Below, in pieces: positions 35,341-46,556 of a DNA stretch of 64,000 bases (its first letter is position 1; every line of letters starts with the position of its first letter). Both the position numbers and the translations under genes were made by a program. A model generated the notes under the pieces. The model was given only the letters and a program-made list of their open reading frames with translations. It did not search any database and was not told where the DNA came from. The stretch covers positions 62,001 to 126,000 of the forward strand of contig SRSI01000042.1 in the NCBI GenBank assembly GCA_005656395.1. Direction: 5' to 3'. This DNA is from Strongyloides papillosus. Taxonomy: Eukaryota > Nematoda > Chromadorea > Rhabditida > Strongyloididae.

Positions 35341-35942
35341 ATGATTTTTTTAATTTAGAGTATCTATTATTAATATCGCTAAATATTTGTATTCTTGTGA
35401 CATTATCGGATGGTAAAAAATAGAAAGAGAGGTAGATCAAAAAGAATCAACAGACGTTGTATAAATAACTCTTATAGTGATGATAAGAAACATTCTTACA
35501 AAGATCCTAAACAGTAGAATATAAGAAGATTTTTAACAGAAACACTAAGAATTACACAAAAATTACAAGCAAAACATCCACTACCTGTCGCTATTCAAAT
35601 ACTTTTAACAACACTTAGACCTTAATGTTCAACATTAGTACTAAAAACTTTATCACCAATACTAGCTCCAGCAACTACATCAACAGCAACAACACAATCT
35701 TCAACTTCTAGACGTGAAGGAAAGAATCATTCTAATAAGAGTAATAAGCCGAAAATTACAAAAAAACCTAAAATAATACAACAATCAAAAACAACATGAC
35801 AACCTAGTACAACAAAAAAATCTAGTGGAGGAAAAAGCCTAATGGAGGAAAAAAACCTGGTGGAGGAAAAAAATCTACACCAATTAATCCATCTTCCACT
35901 ACAACATAAGAGCCAACAAAATACATCAATTCTTATAATTAA
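35341..35942 (+). pseudogene. Mucin-like pseudogene (array copy 3, A type)
   Basis: ATG at 35341 is followed by TAG five codons later because of a small shift relative to intact copies. The signal-peptide sequence is readable out of frame. Stops interrupt both the Thr-rich and Lys-rich sections. A short tandem GGAGGAAAAAA-type expansion lies near 35825-35875. The C-terminal tag is still visible (PTKYINSYN equivalent) before TAA at 35940-35942. The nearest relative is copy 5 (39.1 kb). Confidence 0.85.
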
Positions 35943-37014
35943 TATGATGTTTTTAAATTTTCTAGTTGAAAAAATAACCAATGGATATGCTACATTTCAT
36001 GCATTCAGTTTCCCACATTGTCTAAAAAATGATATTACTTTTAAATTTCAATAAATCAAAGTATTTTATTAAAGAGAAATACTATTTGTATAATTGACTA
36101 ATTTTAAAATTAATTCTTTTTTTTTTCTTCATTTTTAAAAGTTTAATAAATTTTTTCCACATTTAAAATAGTAACATTCTTTAAAATCAGTACATACTTT
36201 TGCATTTTACAATCATCTAAAAAAAACCATTTGGCAATTTCTATAATTATTAATAAATTTTGATTAATTAAGTCTTTAAGAAATTATTACTTATATAATA
36301 ATATAATTTTGCTATGAAAATATAAGTTGCGATAAAATTCGAAATATTATACAAAAATAAAATATTCGAATTGAAGTATTTATGAAATATGTATTTCGAT
36401 TTCAAGCTTTTAATACCTGTTATCTAAAAGTTTCATTTTCACTTTATTTTTATAATTTAATAGAAGAATTGATTGTTTAAACAATTTCATTGTTAAATAA
36501 AATTTGATTTTTGGGTTTTATATGAACATTAAATGAAAAAAGTATTATTTATAAAAAAAAGTAATAGAATTTCTCATAATAAGGTAACACATTAAATAAT
36601 AATGGATAAGAAATTTAAGTTTCTAGAAAAATAGAACTTGAACAATGTAAATTCATAAGAAGTTTTGGTATTTTAAAATCAAAATAAATTTTCTAAAATA
36701 ATTAAAGATTTTCTAAAGTAAAACATCTTTATTAAAAATTATTGTTTTTTCTTCAACCTAAATGTAAAAATTACAATCGAACATATTAATGGAAATCAGA
36801 CAGTTTGTTTGATGAAGTGTAAACTTTTTGGATATTTCACGATAAAATGCAATTTTATAAACCAAACAAAAGTATTCTTTTTAAATTTTCACAATTTTTT
36901 TATCAAATAATTTATTAATTTTAAGTACTAATTAAAGTAAATATTTTTTATAAAATTATTAAAAAATACGTAGGTGGGAACATCGTTTTAAACAACTAAG
37001 TTAACAAAACAACT
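35943..37014. other. Array spacer, A-type 3' flank
   Basis: No gene. It matches the spacer after copy 1, including ATTTGATTTTTGGGTTTTATATG near 36500, and supports duplication of whole A-B units. Confidence 0.7.
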
Positions 37015-37125
37015 GTTGTAATTTGTGATTTTAGTGTATAATCAAAAACTATATTTAAATTAATAGTTCACATTAAAGAGTATATAAATTAATAAAATAC
37101 TAACAATTTAACGCGATATCAATTT
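37015..37125 (+). promoter_or_regulatory. Shared array promoter block (copy 4, B type)
   Basis: TGTATAATCAAAAACTATAT, TAGTTCACATTAAAGAGTAT and ATATAAATTAATAAAATAC, nearly identical to the blocks at 33.4 and 40.8 kb. Confidence 0.7.
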
Positions 37126-37131
37126 TTAAAA

Positions 37132-37746
37132 ATGAATTTCTTTAATTTAAAATATCTATTATCAGTATTGCTAATTATTAGTATTCTTGGGACATTATTG
37201 GATGCTAAAAGAAGAAGAAGAAGTAAGCTAAATAAGTCTAGTAAAAGTAATAGTAAAAACACTAAAAATAATAATAAGAAATCCTCTAACGAAAATCCTA
37301 TACAATATAATATTAAAAGAATTTTTACAAGAGCAACAAGAACTAGTTCATCACTACAAACATCTTTTCCTGCACCTCTTGCTACTCATGGACCTAGTAC
37401 AACACACAGACCCCCACAAACAACATTAGCACCGGTAACTTCACCACAAACATCACCTTCAACAACACCACCCCCAACAACAACAGCTTCAACAACACCA
37501 ACTCCAACAACACTAACATCAACAACACAACCCCCAACAACAATAGCTTCAACAACACTAGCTCCAACAACTAAATCAGCGGCAACAACACAATCTTCTA
37601 CTAAAAAAGGTAACAAAAAGAATACTTCTAAGAATAATAAGTCTAAAGGAACAAAAAAGCCTACAGCAACAAAACAATCCTCATCTTCTAAACAAAATCC
37701 CACAACAACAGCAGGACCAACAGAATACGTCAATGATTATAATTAA
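37132..37746 (+). CDS. Secreted Thr/Pro-rich mucin-like protein (array copy 4, B type)
   Basis: 204 residues in one exon. Signal peptide MNFFNLKYLLSVLLIISILG (cleavage near LDA), an Arg/Lys/Asn-rich segment (26-56), and a mucin-like core (about 70-155) with imperfect repeats of the type PTTTASTTP. A Lys/Ser-rich stretch follows, then the C-terminal tag GPTEYVNDYN. Intact and close to copies 2 and 6. The antisense frame at 37386-37733 is a by-product of the repeat and is not a gene. Likely an O-glycosylated secreted protein of unknown role. Confidence 0.82.
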   Translation: MNFFNLKYLLSVLLIISILGTLLDAKRRRRSKLNKSSKSNSKNTKNNNKKSSNENPIQYNIKRIFTRATRTSSSLQTSFPAPLATHGPSTTHRPPQTTLAPVTSPQTSPSTTPPPTTTASTTPTPTTLTSTTQPPTTIASTTLAPTTKSAATTQSSTKKGNKKNTSKNNKSKGTKKPTATKQSSSSKQNPTTTAGPTEYVNDYN

Positions 37747-38794
37747 GACGATGTTTCAAAATTTTCTAGTTCAAAAAATAACCAATTTATATACTAAATC
37801 TTATATTTTCAGTTTCCCATATTATTTAAAAAAAGACATAATTTTTACATTTCAACAAACCAAAGCACTTTTATTGAGGGAGAATATACTATTTGTATAT
37901 TTGATTAGTTTTAAAAATAAAATCTAATTTTTATTCAAAACAAAGTAATTTCTTGTTTTTGTGAAACGTATAAAATTTGTTCTATAATTTAAAATAGAAT
38001 TTTTTTATGCTAGCATTTATCTATCCATATGCAATATCTAAAAAGAATGATTTAACAAATTATAACGTTTTTAAGATAAACCTAATTTTTTTGAAAATAT
38101 GGTTAACAGGGGAAATTTTAACAGGACAAAAGTGAAATAATCAAAATAATGCAATAATAAAACACATTTTTATTTTTAATTATATGATACCCTTTAATGC
38201 AAAGTTTACTCTTTTCATTTTTACATTTCTAAAAAAAATTCTTTATTTAGAATAATTTTATAATCAATTAAAACTTGGTTTTTGGATTTATATGATCGTG
38301 CCAAAAAATAATGTTATATTTCAAAAAATTAGTCAAATTTTGATGATAGAGTAAATACTGAAACACATTATATAAAAATGAATGAAATATAAATTTCTAA
38401 GAAAAATTATTAGAAGAATAGAAATTTATCTATTATTAAAATAAATATTTTAAATAATATCCAGTAAAAAAGTTAAACATAAATGACGGAGTAAATCGAA
38501 TATCTTATTAATAATTTATTGGTAATTACCATTTAAAAATATCAAAAAATTTAAGTTATTTTTGGGGTGGAGAAAGGTCCATTATTCTTACAATAAAATT
38601 TCCGAATTAAAGTTATTTGATAAAAATAAACTTCAAAATACTACATGAGGATATTTTTATAATATATTCATTTTAACTTAACAAATATTTGGTGAAATTC
38701 ACGTAATTATTAATAATAAGTATTTTTTATTGTTTTATCAAAAAAAAATACTTGTAATAGCAATGTATTAGATAAGTAATACAACAAAACAACA
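37747..38794. other. Array spacer, B-type 3' flank
   Basis: No gene. Homologous to the spacer at 34.1-35.2 kb. Confidence 0.7.
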
Positions 38795-38880
38795 TCGTAC
38801 ATCGTGTTTTTAGCGTATGATCAAAAATTTTTCTAAATCGATAGTTCACATTACTTAGTATGTAAATCTATAAAGTATTA
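38795..38880 (+). promoter_or_regulatory. Decayed array promoter block (copy 5, A type)
   Basis: CATCGTGTTTTTAGCGTATG and TAGTTCACATTACTTAGTAT are recognisable, but the TATA-like core has drifted to GTATGTAAATC. The block is now separated from its gene by a 203-bp insertion. Confidence 0.6.
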
Positions 38881-38894
38881 GAAATTTAACATGG

Positions 38895-39097
38895 AGTAAA
38901 AAACCTCTGTTTAATAAAAGAATTTCAAAACTATCCCTTCAAGGGATTTGGGATATCGTATAATTTGAATATATAAATAACAATTTTCTTGTAACCTAAG
39001 AGTTTTTATTTGTGTTAAATAAAGTTTTGGTTAATTGGTAATCTTTCTATTTTCACATCTACCCTCCACCAAACAAATTTATTTTAAAAATTTTACT
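38895..39097. mobile_element. Solo LTR with 4-bp target duplication
   Basis: 203 bp, starting AGTAAAAAACC and ending AAATTTTACT, with AGTAAA/TTTACT terminal inverted ends. It is flanked on both sides by ATGG. Paralogous array units lack this segment and show the pre-insertion site. The ends and 4-bp duplication resemble Ty3/gypsy-type LTRs such as the element at 59.2 kb, but the body sequence is a different family. Confidence 0.85.
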
Positions 39098-39116
39098 ATG
39101 GTATCAATTTTTAGAT

Positions 39117-39680
39117 AATAAATTTCTTTGAATTTAAAGTATCTATCATTGATACTTTAATCATTAGTATTCTTATGACATAATCAGATGCTAAAAAAAT
39201 AGGTGGGTCAAAAAGATTCAGAAGCCGTAGTAGAAATAACTCTTATAGTAATGATAAGAAACACTCTTACGAATATCTTAAACAATATAACATAAAAAGA
39301 TGTTTAACAAGAAAATTAGGAATTACACAAAAACCACAAACACAACATCTTCCGCCTGTTGCTTCTCAAATACCTTTAACAACTACCAGACTTCAACCTA
39401 CAACATTAGTATCGAAACCTTCACCAAAAACTACGTCAATAGCAACAACACAATCTTCTACTTCTAAATGTAAAGGAAAAAATCTTTCTAAAAATAATAA
39501 GCCTAAAAGAACAAAAAAAAACTAAAAACTACACAATAATCTAAAACAACACAACAACCTAATACAACAAAAAAATCTTGTGGAAAAAATAAACCGGTTG
39601 AAGAAAAAAAATCTACACCAAATAATCCATCTTATACTACAACATCAGGACCAACAAATTACGTCAATTTTTATAACTAA
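39117..39680 (+). pseudogene. Mucin-like pseudogene (array copy 5, A type)
   Basis: The ATG found in the paralogs has become ATA/AAA here. The signal-peptide region has a deletion and stops, and the Thr/Lys-rich body has several frameshifts. The final residues still read GPTNYVNFYN before TAA at 39678-39680. A solo LTR sits immediately upstream, between the promoter block and the start, so expression would be disrupted even if the frame were whole. Confidence 0.85.
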
Positions 39681-40756
39681 TGGGATGTTTTCAATTTTTC
39701 TAGTTGAAAAAAAACCAATGGATATGCTACATTTTATGCTTTCAGTTTCTCATAGTGCCTAAAAAATGACATAATTTTACATTTCAACAAATCCAAACAC
39801 TTTTATTAAAGAAGAATACTATTCGTGCAATTGAATAATTTTAAGATAATTTTTTTTAATCCAAATATTTTTTTTCTTGGTTGTTAAAAATGTAAAAAAT
39901 TTACTATGCAATCAAATATTAACATTTTTTAAATTCAGTACATATTTTTGTCTTCATAACCGTTTTAAAGAGAGCATTTGATAATTTATGTAATTACTAA
40001 TTAATTTTAATGAAACTAATACTATGAAAATTATCACTTATATAATAATTTATTTTTGTGATGAAATTATATGTTAAGACAAAAATCGAAATATTATACA
40101 AAAATAAGTTATTCAAATTAAAGTGTCAATGAAATACATATTTCGATTTCAAATTTTTAATACCTCTTATCTAAAAGTTTACCCTTCATTTTATTCTTAA
40201 AATTTAAAAAAAATTAATTGTTTAAATAATTTGATTGTTAAATAAAATTTGATTTTTGGGTTTTATATGTATACAAGATGAGAAGAATATTATTGTTAAT
40301 AGAAATAATAGAATTTCCTGTGATATTGTAACACATTATATAATAATTGATAAGAAATTTATGTTTCCAGAGAAAGGTGACTTAAACAGTAGAAATTTAT
40401 AAACAACTTTAATGTTTAAAAATCAGAAAGAACTTTATAGAATCATTAAAGGTTTCTTAAAAAACAACAATGTATTTAAAGTTATTATTTTTTTCTCCCT
40501 TTAGATATAAAAATTACTATTTAATTCATTAAAGAAAAAGCAACTATTCGTTAAATGAAATATATAATTTTTAAATATTTTATGATAAACTTCAATTTCG
40601 TTAATTAAACAAAAGAATTTTTTCAATTTCCACTACTTTTTACCAAATAATTGATTAATTCAATGTACTAGTGAAAAATAAATATTTTTTTTATAAAATT
40701 ACTAGAAGATATACAGGTAGGAACATAGTTTTAAACAACCCAGTTGACAAAACAAT
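39681..40756. other. Array spacer, A-type 3' flank
   Basis: No gene. Homologous to the spacers after copies 1 and 3, including TTTGATTTTTGGGTTTTATA near 40247. Confidence 0.7.
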
Positions 40757-40868
40757 TGTTGTACTTTGTGTTAAAACTATAAAATTAAAAACTATGTTTA
40801 AGTTAATAGTTCACATTAAAGAGTATATAAATTAATAAAATTTTAAAAATTCCACATGATAATAATTT
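40757..40868 (+). promoter_or_regulatory. Shared array promoter block (copy 6, B type)
   Basis: TTGTACTTTGTGTT, TAATAGTTCACATTAAAGAG and TATATAAATTAATAAAATTT. The middle TATAATCAAAA word is slightly altered. Confidence 0.7.
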
Positions 40869-40875
40869 TTAGAGA

Positions 40876-41583
40876 ATGAATTTTCTTAATTTAAAGTACC
40901 TATTATTAATATTTTTAATTATTAGTGTTCTCGAGACATTATCGGACGCTAGAAGAAAAAAAAGAATTAAGCTAAAGAGGTCTAATAAAAGTAGTAGAAA
41001 AAACACTAAAAAAAATGATGAGAAACTCTCTAACGAAAATCCTATACAATACAATATAAAAAGATTTATAACAAGAACATCAAGGACTACGCAAGTACAA
41101 CAGACACTCACTCTTGTGCCCCTCACTACTCAAAGAGTTGTACGCACATTTAATGCTACACCAAAACACACACCTCAACAAACAACATTAGCAACAAAAC
41201 AAGCTCCAACAACACAAACTCTAACAACACAAACTGCAACTACACAAAGTACAACAACACAAGCTCCAACAACACAAACTGCAACTACACAAAATACAAC
41301 AACACAAGCTACAACAACACCAGCTCCAACAACTCAAATTTCAACAACAAAATCTTCTGGTGCTAAAACTACAAAAAATAAAAGCAAAGGTTCTGGTGGT
41401 AAGAAAAAATCTAAAACAACGCCTTCATCTAAAACAAGTAGTTCTACAACAAATAAACCTACGACAACAGGAACCAAAACAAAAAGACTAAATGGACCTA
41501 ATGTTACAAAAGTTTCTAAACCAAATAATCCATCTTCCGCTGCACCACCAGGACCAACAGATTACTTCAACTCTTATAACTAA
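40876..41583 (+). CDS. Secreted Thr/Pro-rich mucin-like protein (array copy 6, B type)
   Basis: 235 residues, the longest intact copy. Signal peptide MNFLNLKYLLLIFLIISVLE (cleavage near SDA), a Lys/Arg/Asn/Ser-rich segment, and a core (about 95-155) of near-perfect TTQxxTTQ repeats. A Gly/Lys/Ser-rich linker follows (KSKGSGGKKKSK), then more Thr and Lys, and the C-terminal tag GPTDYFNSYN. The core repeat differs from those of copies 2 and 4 while the ends are conserved, so the repeat evolves fast between constrained termini. No enzyme motif. Likely a secreted, O-glycosylated protein. Confidence 0.82.
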   Translation: MNFLNLKYLLLIFLIISVLETLSDARRKKRIKLKRSNKSSRKNTKKNDEKLSNENPIQYNIKRFITRTSRTTQVQQTLTLVPLTTQRVVRTFNATPKHTPQQTTLATKQAPTTQTLTTQTATTQSTTTQAPTTQTATTQNTTTQATTTPAPTTQISTTKSSGAKTTKNKSKGSGGKKKSKTTPSSKTSSSTTNKPTTTGTKTKRLNGPNVTKVSKPNNPSSAAPPGPTDYFNSYN

Positions 41584-42841
41584 GAAGATATTTTCAAACA
41601 TTCTTATTGAAAAAATAATTAATGTATCTACTAAATTTTACGCCTTCAGTTTCTCATATTTATCTATGAAAGGGCACAATTTTTTACATTTCAACAAATC
41701 AAAGAACTTTTATTAAAGAGAAATACTAATTGTATAATTCATTGATTTTTTAAAAAAATCCAATTTTTATTCAAAACTATGTATTTTCTTGTGTTTTTCA
41801 AAATGTAGAATATTTATCCCATAATTAAAAAATAAAATTTTTTTAATAGCATTTCACCTTTCCTTATTTAGCAACTTAAAGAATGATTTAACAGCTTTAT
41901 ATAATTGTTTGTTTATTTATTTCGAACAAATAGATTTTAACAAATGATAACGTTTTTTATGATTTACTTAATTTTTTCGAAATAAAACTAACATTAAAAA
42001 TTTTAACGGCCAAAAGTAAAATAATCAGATTAATGTATTAGTAAAGCATATTAGAAATATATAATATTCTTTAGTACAAAGTTTACTTTCCTTATTTTTA
42101 CATTTTTATAGAAAAAAATTGTTTATTTAGGATAATTTTATATAAACTAAATCTTGGTTTTCGTATTTACGTCATCATAGAAAAAAGTTTATTATTTTCC
42201 AAAAAATTAGTGTGGTTTTTAATGATAGGGTAATTATTAAACATATTGTATGAAAATGAAAAAAATCTCAGTGTGTTAACGCCCTTAAAAGGCGTTGACT
42301 CCAGAGGAAGATAAAAAGGAAGAAATTAAGTATAATTTTTACTTCTGATTGTTATTCATATAGTTTAATTTGACATTTAATAAAAGTATATCTATTATTC
42401 CACTACAGAGGATAGCACCTCTATAAAAAAGCCAACAAGTGTCTAAGAAAAGATAATTTAACAATAAAAATTAAATTAGTTATTTAAATAGTATTTTTGA
42501 AGACATCTCCAGTAAAAAAATGAATAATGGAGTAGATCAATAAAACATATATCTTATTTATAATATACTAATAATTAACATTTAAAATTAAGAAAAATTT
42601 AATTATCGTTGTCGTAGACAATAGTCTATTGTTTCTTGCAATGAAATCAGCGATTTTAAGCTATTGGATAAAGATTAATTTCAAAATACAACGTAAATAT
42701 ATTTTCATAATAAATTCAATTCTACCTACCACATGATTATTAAAATTGATATAATTATTAATAATAAATATTTTTTATTATTTTATTGAAAAAGATACCT
42801 GTAATAACTATGTTTTTAAACAACTCATATAACAAAACAGC
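41584..42841. other. Array spacer, B-type 3' flank with an LTR-like insertion
   Basis: Homologous to the other B-type spacers, but interrupted by the 164-bp insertion at 42274-42437. Confidence 0.7.
42274..42437. mobile_element. Solo-LTR-like insertion with 4-bp target duplication
   Basis: 164 bp, starting TGTTAACGCC and ending AGCCAACA (TG...CA ends, TGTT/AACA inverted). It is flanked by AGTG on both sides and absent from the paralogous spacer at 34.8 kb. Near its left end AACGCC...GGCGTT forms a hairpin. It contains AATAAAA, a possible poly(A) signal. A short non-autonomous element is an alternative. Confidence 0.75.
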
Positions 42842-42939
42842 ATTGTGCTTTGTGTTTTTAGTGTACCATCAAAAAGTATATTTAAATTAATGGCTTACAA
42901 CAAAAACATTTAAGGAAATTTAATATTGGAAGTTTGTTA

Positions 42940-43385
42940 TTTAATATAATTTTTTATATTACTAGTTATTAATGTTATTGGAATACCATTAATTTATGAG
43001 TGAGTGGTAATACAGATGGTTCATCCTATTAAATATACTACCACTGCACCAACAACTACATCAGTGGCCACAACTAGACATTCAAGAAGAAATAAATGAA
43101 GAAAAATTAAATATAAATGCTCAGTATTAAAACCCAAGATTCACTATTCGATTAAAAGAAATAAGAAAACCAAAAAACCTAAAAGAACTAAAATATCTAA
43201 TATTATTAATAGATCTATAGCTATTAAAAAGCCTAATAAAATTAATAGGACTAAAAAAACTACTAAAAATTCCAAATTTCATAAAAAGCCTAGAAAATCA
43301 AGAGATGGTAGACTTACAATCCCAAAGACCACTTTAATATCATAAAACAACGAAAGGTCACTACATAAATAACTCTAGTTAAAAG
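42940..43385 (+). pseudogene. Mucin-like pseudogene (array copy 7, C type)
   Basis: Resembles copy 8 (44.5 kb), but the start codon and first part of the signal peptide are deleted. Stops occur near 42997 and in the Lys-rich second half. Readable relics include the ACTACATC-rich Thr core and the KKPKRTK-like basic part. The promoter block upstream (42842-42925) keeps TTTGTGTTTTTAGTGTA but has lost the TATA-like core. Confidence 0.75.
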
Positions 43386-44377
43386 AAGATATTTTTAAAA
43401 GTTCACAGATGAAAAATCTAAAATTGACAATCTAATTTTCAAGTTTTAGTTTTCCGTTTTATTTAGAAAAATTGATTTTTACATTCCAATAAATCAAACA
43501 CATTAATTATAAAAAAAGGGTATATATTTTTATGATTGATCAAATTTAAAGAGACATCTTGTATTGATCCAGCTTCTTGTTTTCATGTTCTTGAAAAGTG
43601 TAGAAGATTTGTTTCATAATTTAAGGTAACATTTTCTAGTGTTGGTATGCATTTATCCTTTAATAGTAATATAGAAGGAATCAATTTAAAAATTTTATAG
43701 TCTTTAATTTATTTTGAACAAGTAAGTTTCAACAAGATTATCGTGTTCTTAAGATTTATCCAATTTCCCAGTAAAATAAAAGTTCTAATAAAATTTAAAA
43801 TAAATTTAGTAAAGAAAATATTGTTGTCAGTTGAATGCGGTAATAAAATATATGTTTTAACTTTGAATCTTCAATATCTATTATAAAAAAGGTTCCCTTT
43901 TTTATTTTTACATTTATATAAAAGATTATTTGTTTGCTATTATTTTACCGTCAAACAAAAGTTGGTTTTTGGCTTTCATATTGATTGTAAAATAAAAAGA
44001 GTCTCATTTTGAAAATTACTAGAATTTTTAATAATCTCTTTAATAAAAAAAGTTTATTATTAAAATTAAAATAGATAGATTAATCAAATATGTTATTTTA
44101 ATTTTAATTGGTAATTGGCATTAAAAATTACCAAGAAACTTGAGTTATCTTTGTTGTAAAAAAGAAACAACTATTCTTATAGTGAAACATAATTTCTATG
44201 TTACAAAACAAAAATCAATTTAAAAATCTTACCCAAAAAACATATTTAATATTTTTATTGCAAATTATCAAACAACTGATAAATTTAATGTAACTCGGAT
44301 GGCAAATATTTGCCATAATGTTTTCAGAAAAATATATTTAAAATAATGTTTTAAACAATTAAGTTAACACAACAATT
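43386..44377. other. Array spacer, C type
   Basis: No gene. Homologous to the spacer after copy 8 (45.03-46.02 kb), which shows a further duplicated pair. Confidence 0.6.
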
Positions 44378-44490
44378 TTGTACTTATTGTTTCTGATGTA
44401 TAATCAAAAAGCATATTTAAATTAATAGTTTACATCAAAAAGTATAAAAGATAATAAGTATTGAAAGTTTGTTATTTAATATAGTAGTAG
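44378..44490 (+). promoter_or_regulatory. Shared array promoter block (copy 8, C type)
   Basis: TTTGTACTTATTGTTTCTG, TGTATAATCAAAAAGCATAT and AATAGTTTACATCAAAAAGT followed by ATAAAAGATAATAAGTA. Order and spacing match the A and B blocks. Confidence 0.6.
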
Positions 44491-44500
44491 TGTAAAAAAA

Positions 44501-45028
44501 ATGATTTATTATAACGTAAAATATATTTTTTTAATACTATTAGTTATTAACATTATCGGAAAATCATTAGGTCTTAGGAGAAGACCGCAATGGAGAAATA
44601 ACTGGAGTTATACTTATGATTGTCCATGTAAATATCAAAGTACTCCCCCTCCACGACCACCTCCAACTACAACAACAGCAACAACCACAACAACACCAAC
44701 AACTACGACAACTAAAACAGCAGCTACAACTAAACATTCAAGAATAAAACAACGAATACAATATATATGTAAATGCACAGTAATAATACCCAGGTATCGT
44801 ATTTCAATTAAAAGAATTAAAAAGACTGAAAAGCCTAAAAAAACAAAAGGACCAAAAAAAATTAAAAAACCTAATACTATTAAAAGACCTAGTAGGACTA
44901 ATGGGGCTAAAAAAACTACTAAAAAATCTAAATGTACTGTGAAGCCTAAAAAATCAAGAGCTGGTAGACATACAATCTTAACGGTAACTAAAATACCAGA
45001 AATAACAGAAGACCATCACTTAAATTAA
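44501..45028 (+). CDS. Secreted Thr- and Lys-rich mucin-like protein (array copy 8, C type)
   Basis: 175 residues in one exon. Signal peptide MIYYNVKYIFLILLVINIIG (cleavage near SLG), then an Arg/Trp-containing segment with a C-P-C pair (residues 41-43). The Thr/Pro core is short (48-78). A C-x-C pair near 90-92 follows, and a long Lys/Pro-rich stretch (105-155) carries a further Cys near 147. Unlike the A and B types it has cysteines and lacks the GPT[DE]Y tag, ending EITEDHHLN. Same promoter block and position, so it is a diverged branch of the family. Disulphide-linked oligomers are possible but unproven. Confidence 0.75.
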   Translation: MIYYNVKYIFLILLVINIIGKSLGLRRRPQWRNNWSYTYDCPCKYQSTPPPRPPPTTTTATTTTTPTTTTTKTAATTKHSRIKQRIQYICKCTVIIPRYRISIKRIKKTEKPKKTKGPKKIKKPNTIKRPSRTNGAKKTTKKSKCTVKPKKSRAGRHTILTVTKIPEITEDHHLN

Positions 45029-46024
45029 TCAAGTTAAAAAAGATATTTTCAAATTTCATGTCTGAAAAATCTAAAATTGACAATCTAATTTTTAAGTTTT
45101 AGTTTTCCGTTTTATTTAAAAAAATTAATTTTTACATTTTGATGAATCAAATAGATTAATTTTAAAAATTGCATTTATTTGTATGATTAAATAAATCGAA
45201 AGAAAAGCCTTATCTTTATTTATCTTCTTTTTTCGGTTTTCTGGAAAATGCAGAAAGTTTATTCCATATTCTAAAATATCATTTTTTAATTTCTGGTATT
45301 TTTTTAATCTGTTAATAGTAATATAAAAGGAAGCAGTTGACAATTTTATGATTATTTATTTAATTTAAGCAAATATGTTTCAACGAGATTATTACCTTTT
45401 CATATTAATTCAATCAGTCCAAAAAATAAAAATTACTAGAAAATTTTATATAAATGCGGTAAAAAAAACACTGTTGCTAGTTTAACATAATAACAAGACA
45501 TATGCTTTAATTCCGAATCTTTAATATCTATTATTAAAAAGTTTCTTTTTTTTATTTTTACATTTATGTAGAATATTATTAGCCTATTATCATTTTAATG
45601 TAAAACAAAAGTTGATTTTTGACATTTACATTAATTGTAAAATAGAAAAAAATTTATTTTGAAAATTATTATAATTTTTAATGATTGCTTTAATAAAAAA
45701 AGTTTACCACAGAAGTTAAAATGGATAACTTAATTAAATATCTTATTTATAATTTTATTGGTTGTTGGCACTTAAAATTATTAAGAAACTTAGGTTATCA
45801 TTGCAAGAAATAAACAATTATTCTTACAGTGGACTATAGTTTTTAAACTACAAAGCAAAAATCGATTTCTAAATGTCACCTAAAAAAACATATTTAACAT
45901 TTTTATTGCAAATTGCTAAACAATTGGCAAGTATTATACAACTTTGGATGATAAATTTTTCCCATAAATTAATCATAAAAAATATATCTAAAACAATGTT
46001 TTAAGCAATTAAGTTAACACAACA
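45029..46024. other. Array spacer, C type
   Basis: No gene. Homologous to the spacer at 43.4-44.4 kb. The antisense frame at 45125-45343 has no coding character. Confidence 0.6.
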
Positions 46025-46146
46025 ATGTAACATTTAATGTCTTTAGTGCAAAATTTAAGAGTATATTCAAATTAATGCTTTGCATCAAATAGTATGGAAA
46101 ATAGTTAAGTTATTAAAGTTTTTGCAAAATATAATAAAACCAAAAA

Positions 46147-46556
46147 ATGCTTTTTATAGTATAAAATATCTTTTTTTTATTGCTAGTTTTTAGTGCTCTT
46201 GAAACATTATCAAATCCTAAAATAGAAGATCTGGTGGTTGTCATGGTAGCGGTCGTGAAGGATGTTCTGGCAAAAGGGATGTAATAAGATTTCCACCATA
46301 TGAAAAAATAAAAACTACTTCAATAACACGTCCTGCAACAACTAAAATCACATCAAAAAACTATACTTCTAACAACAACACAAACTAAGACAACTATATG
46401 TAGATGTTCAACAAGAAAACCTCCAGCTTTCTAGAGAGTCTAGAAAGCAAGGTAGACGTAGAAGAAGATATTGAAGTGACAAATACCAGTAGACCAATAT
46501 TTCTGGTTACCTCATCATAGACATAACCAACAGATCACATCAATAATTATTAGTTC
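46147..46556 (+). pseudogene. Mucin-like pseudogene (array copy 9)
   Basis: The ATG is followed by a shifted signal-peptide sequence (AAATATC...TTATTGCTAGTTTTTAGTG) with an early TAG. The body keeps Gly-rich and Thr-rich pieces and an end resembling PTDHINNY before a stop near 46550. The promoter block at 46025-46110 is recognisable but drifted. It contains a perfect 10-bp inverted repeat at 46426-46448. This is the last recognisable member of the array. Confidence 0.7.
46426..46448. repeat. Perfect 10-bp inverted repeat
   Basis: GCTTTCTAGA-GAG-TCTAGAAAGC inside the copy-9 pseudogene; absent from the other family members as far as can be seen. Confidence 0.9.

Noticed and set aside
37386..37733. 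Antisense 115-codon Val-rich frame opposite mucin-like copy 4
   Set aside because: It is the complement of the Thr-codon (ACA/ACT) repeats; similar antisense frames at 33877-34173 and 40869-41126 have the same cause.
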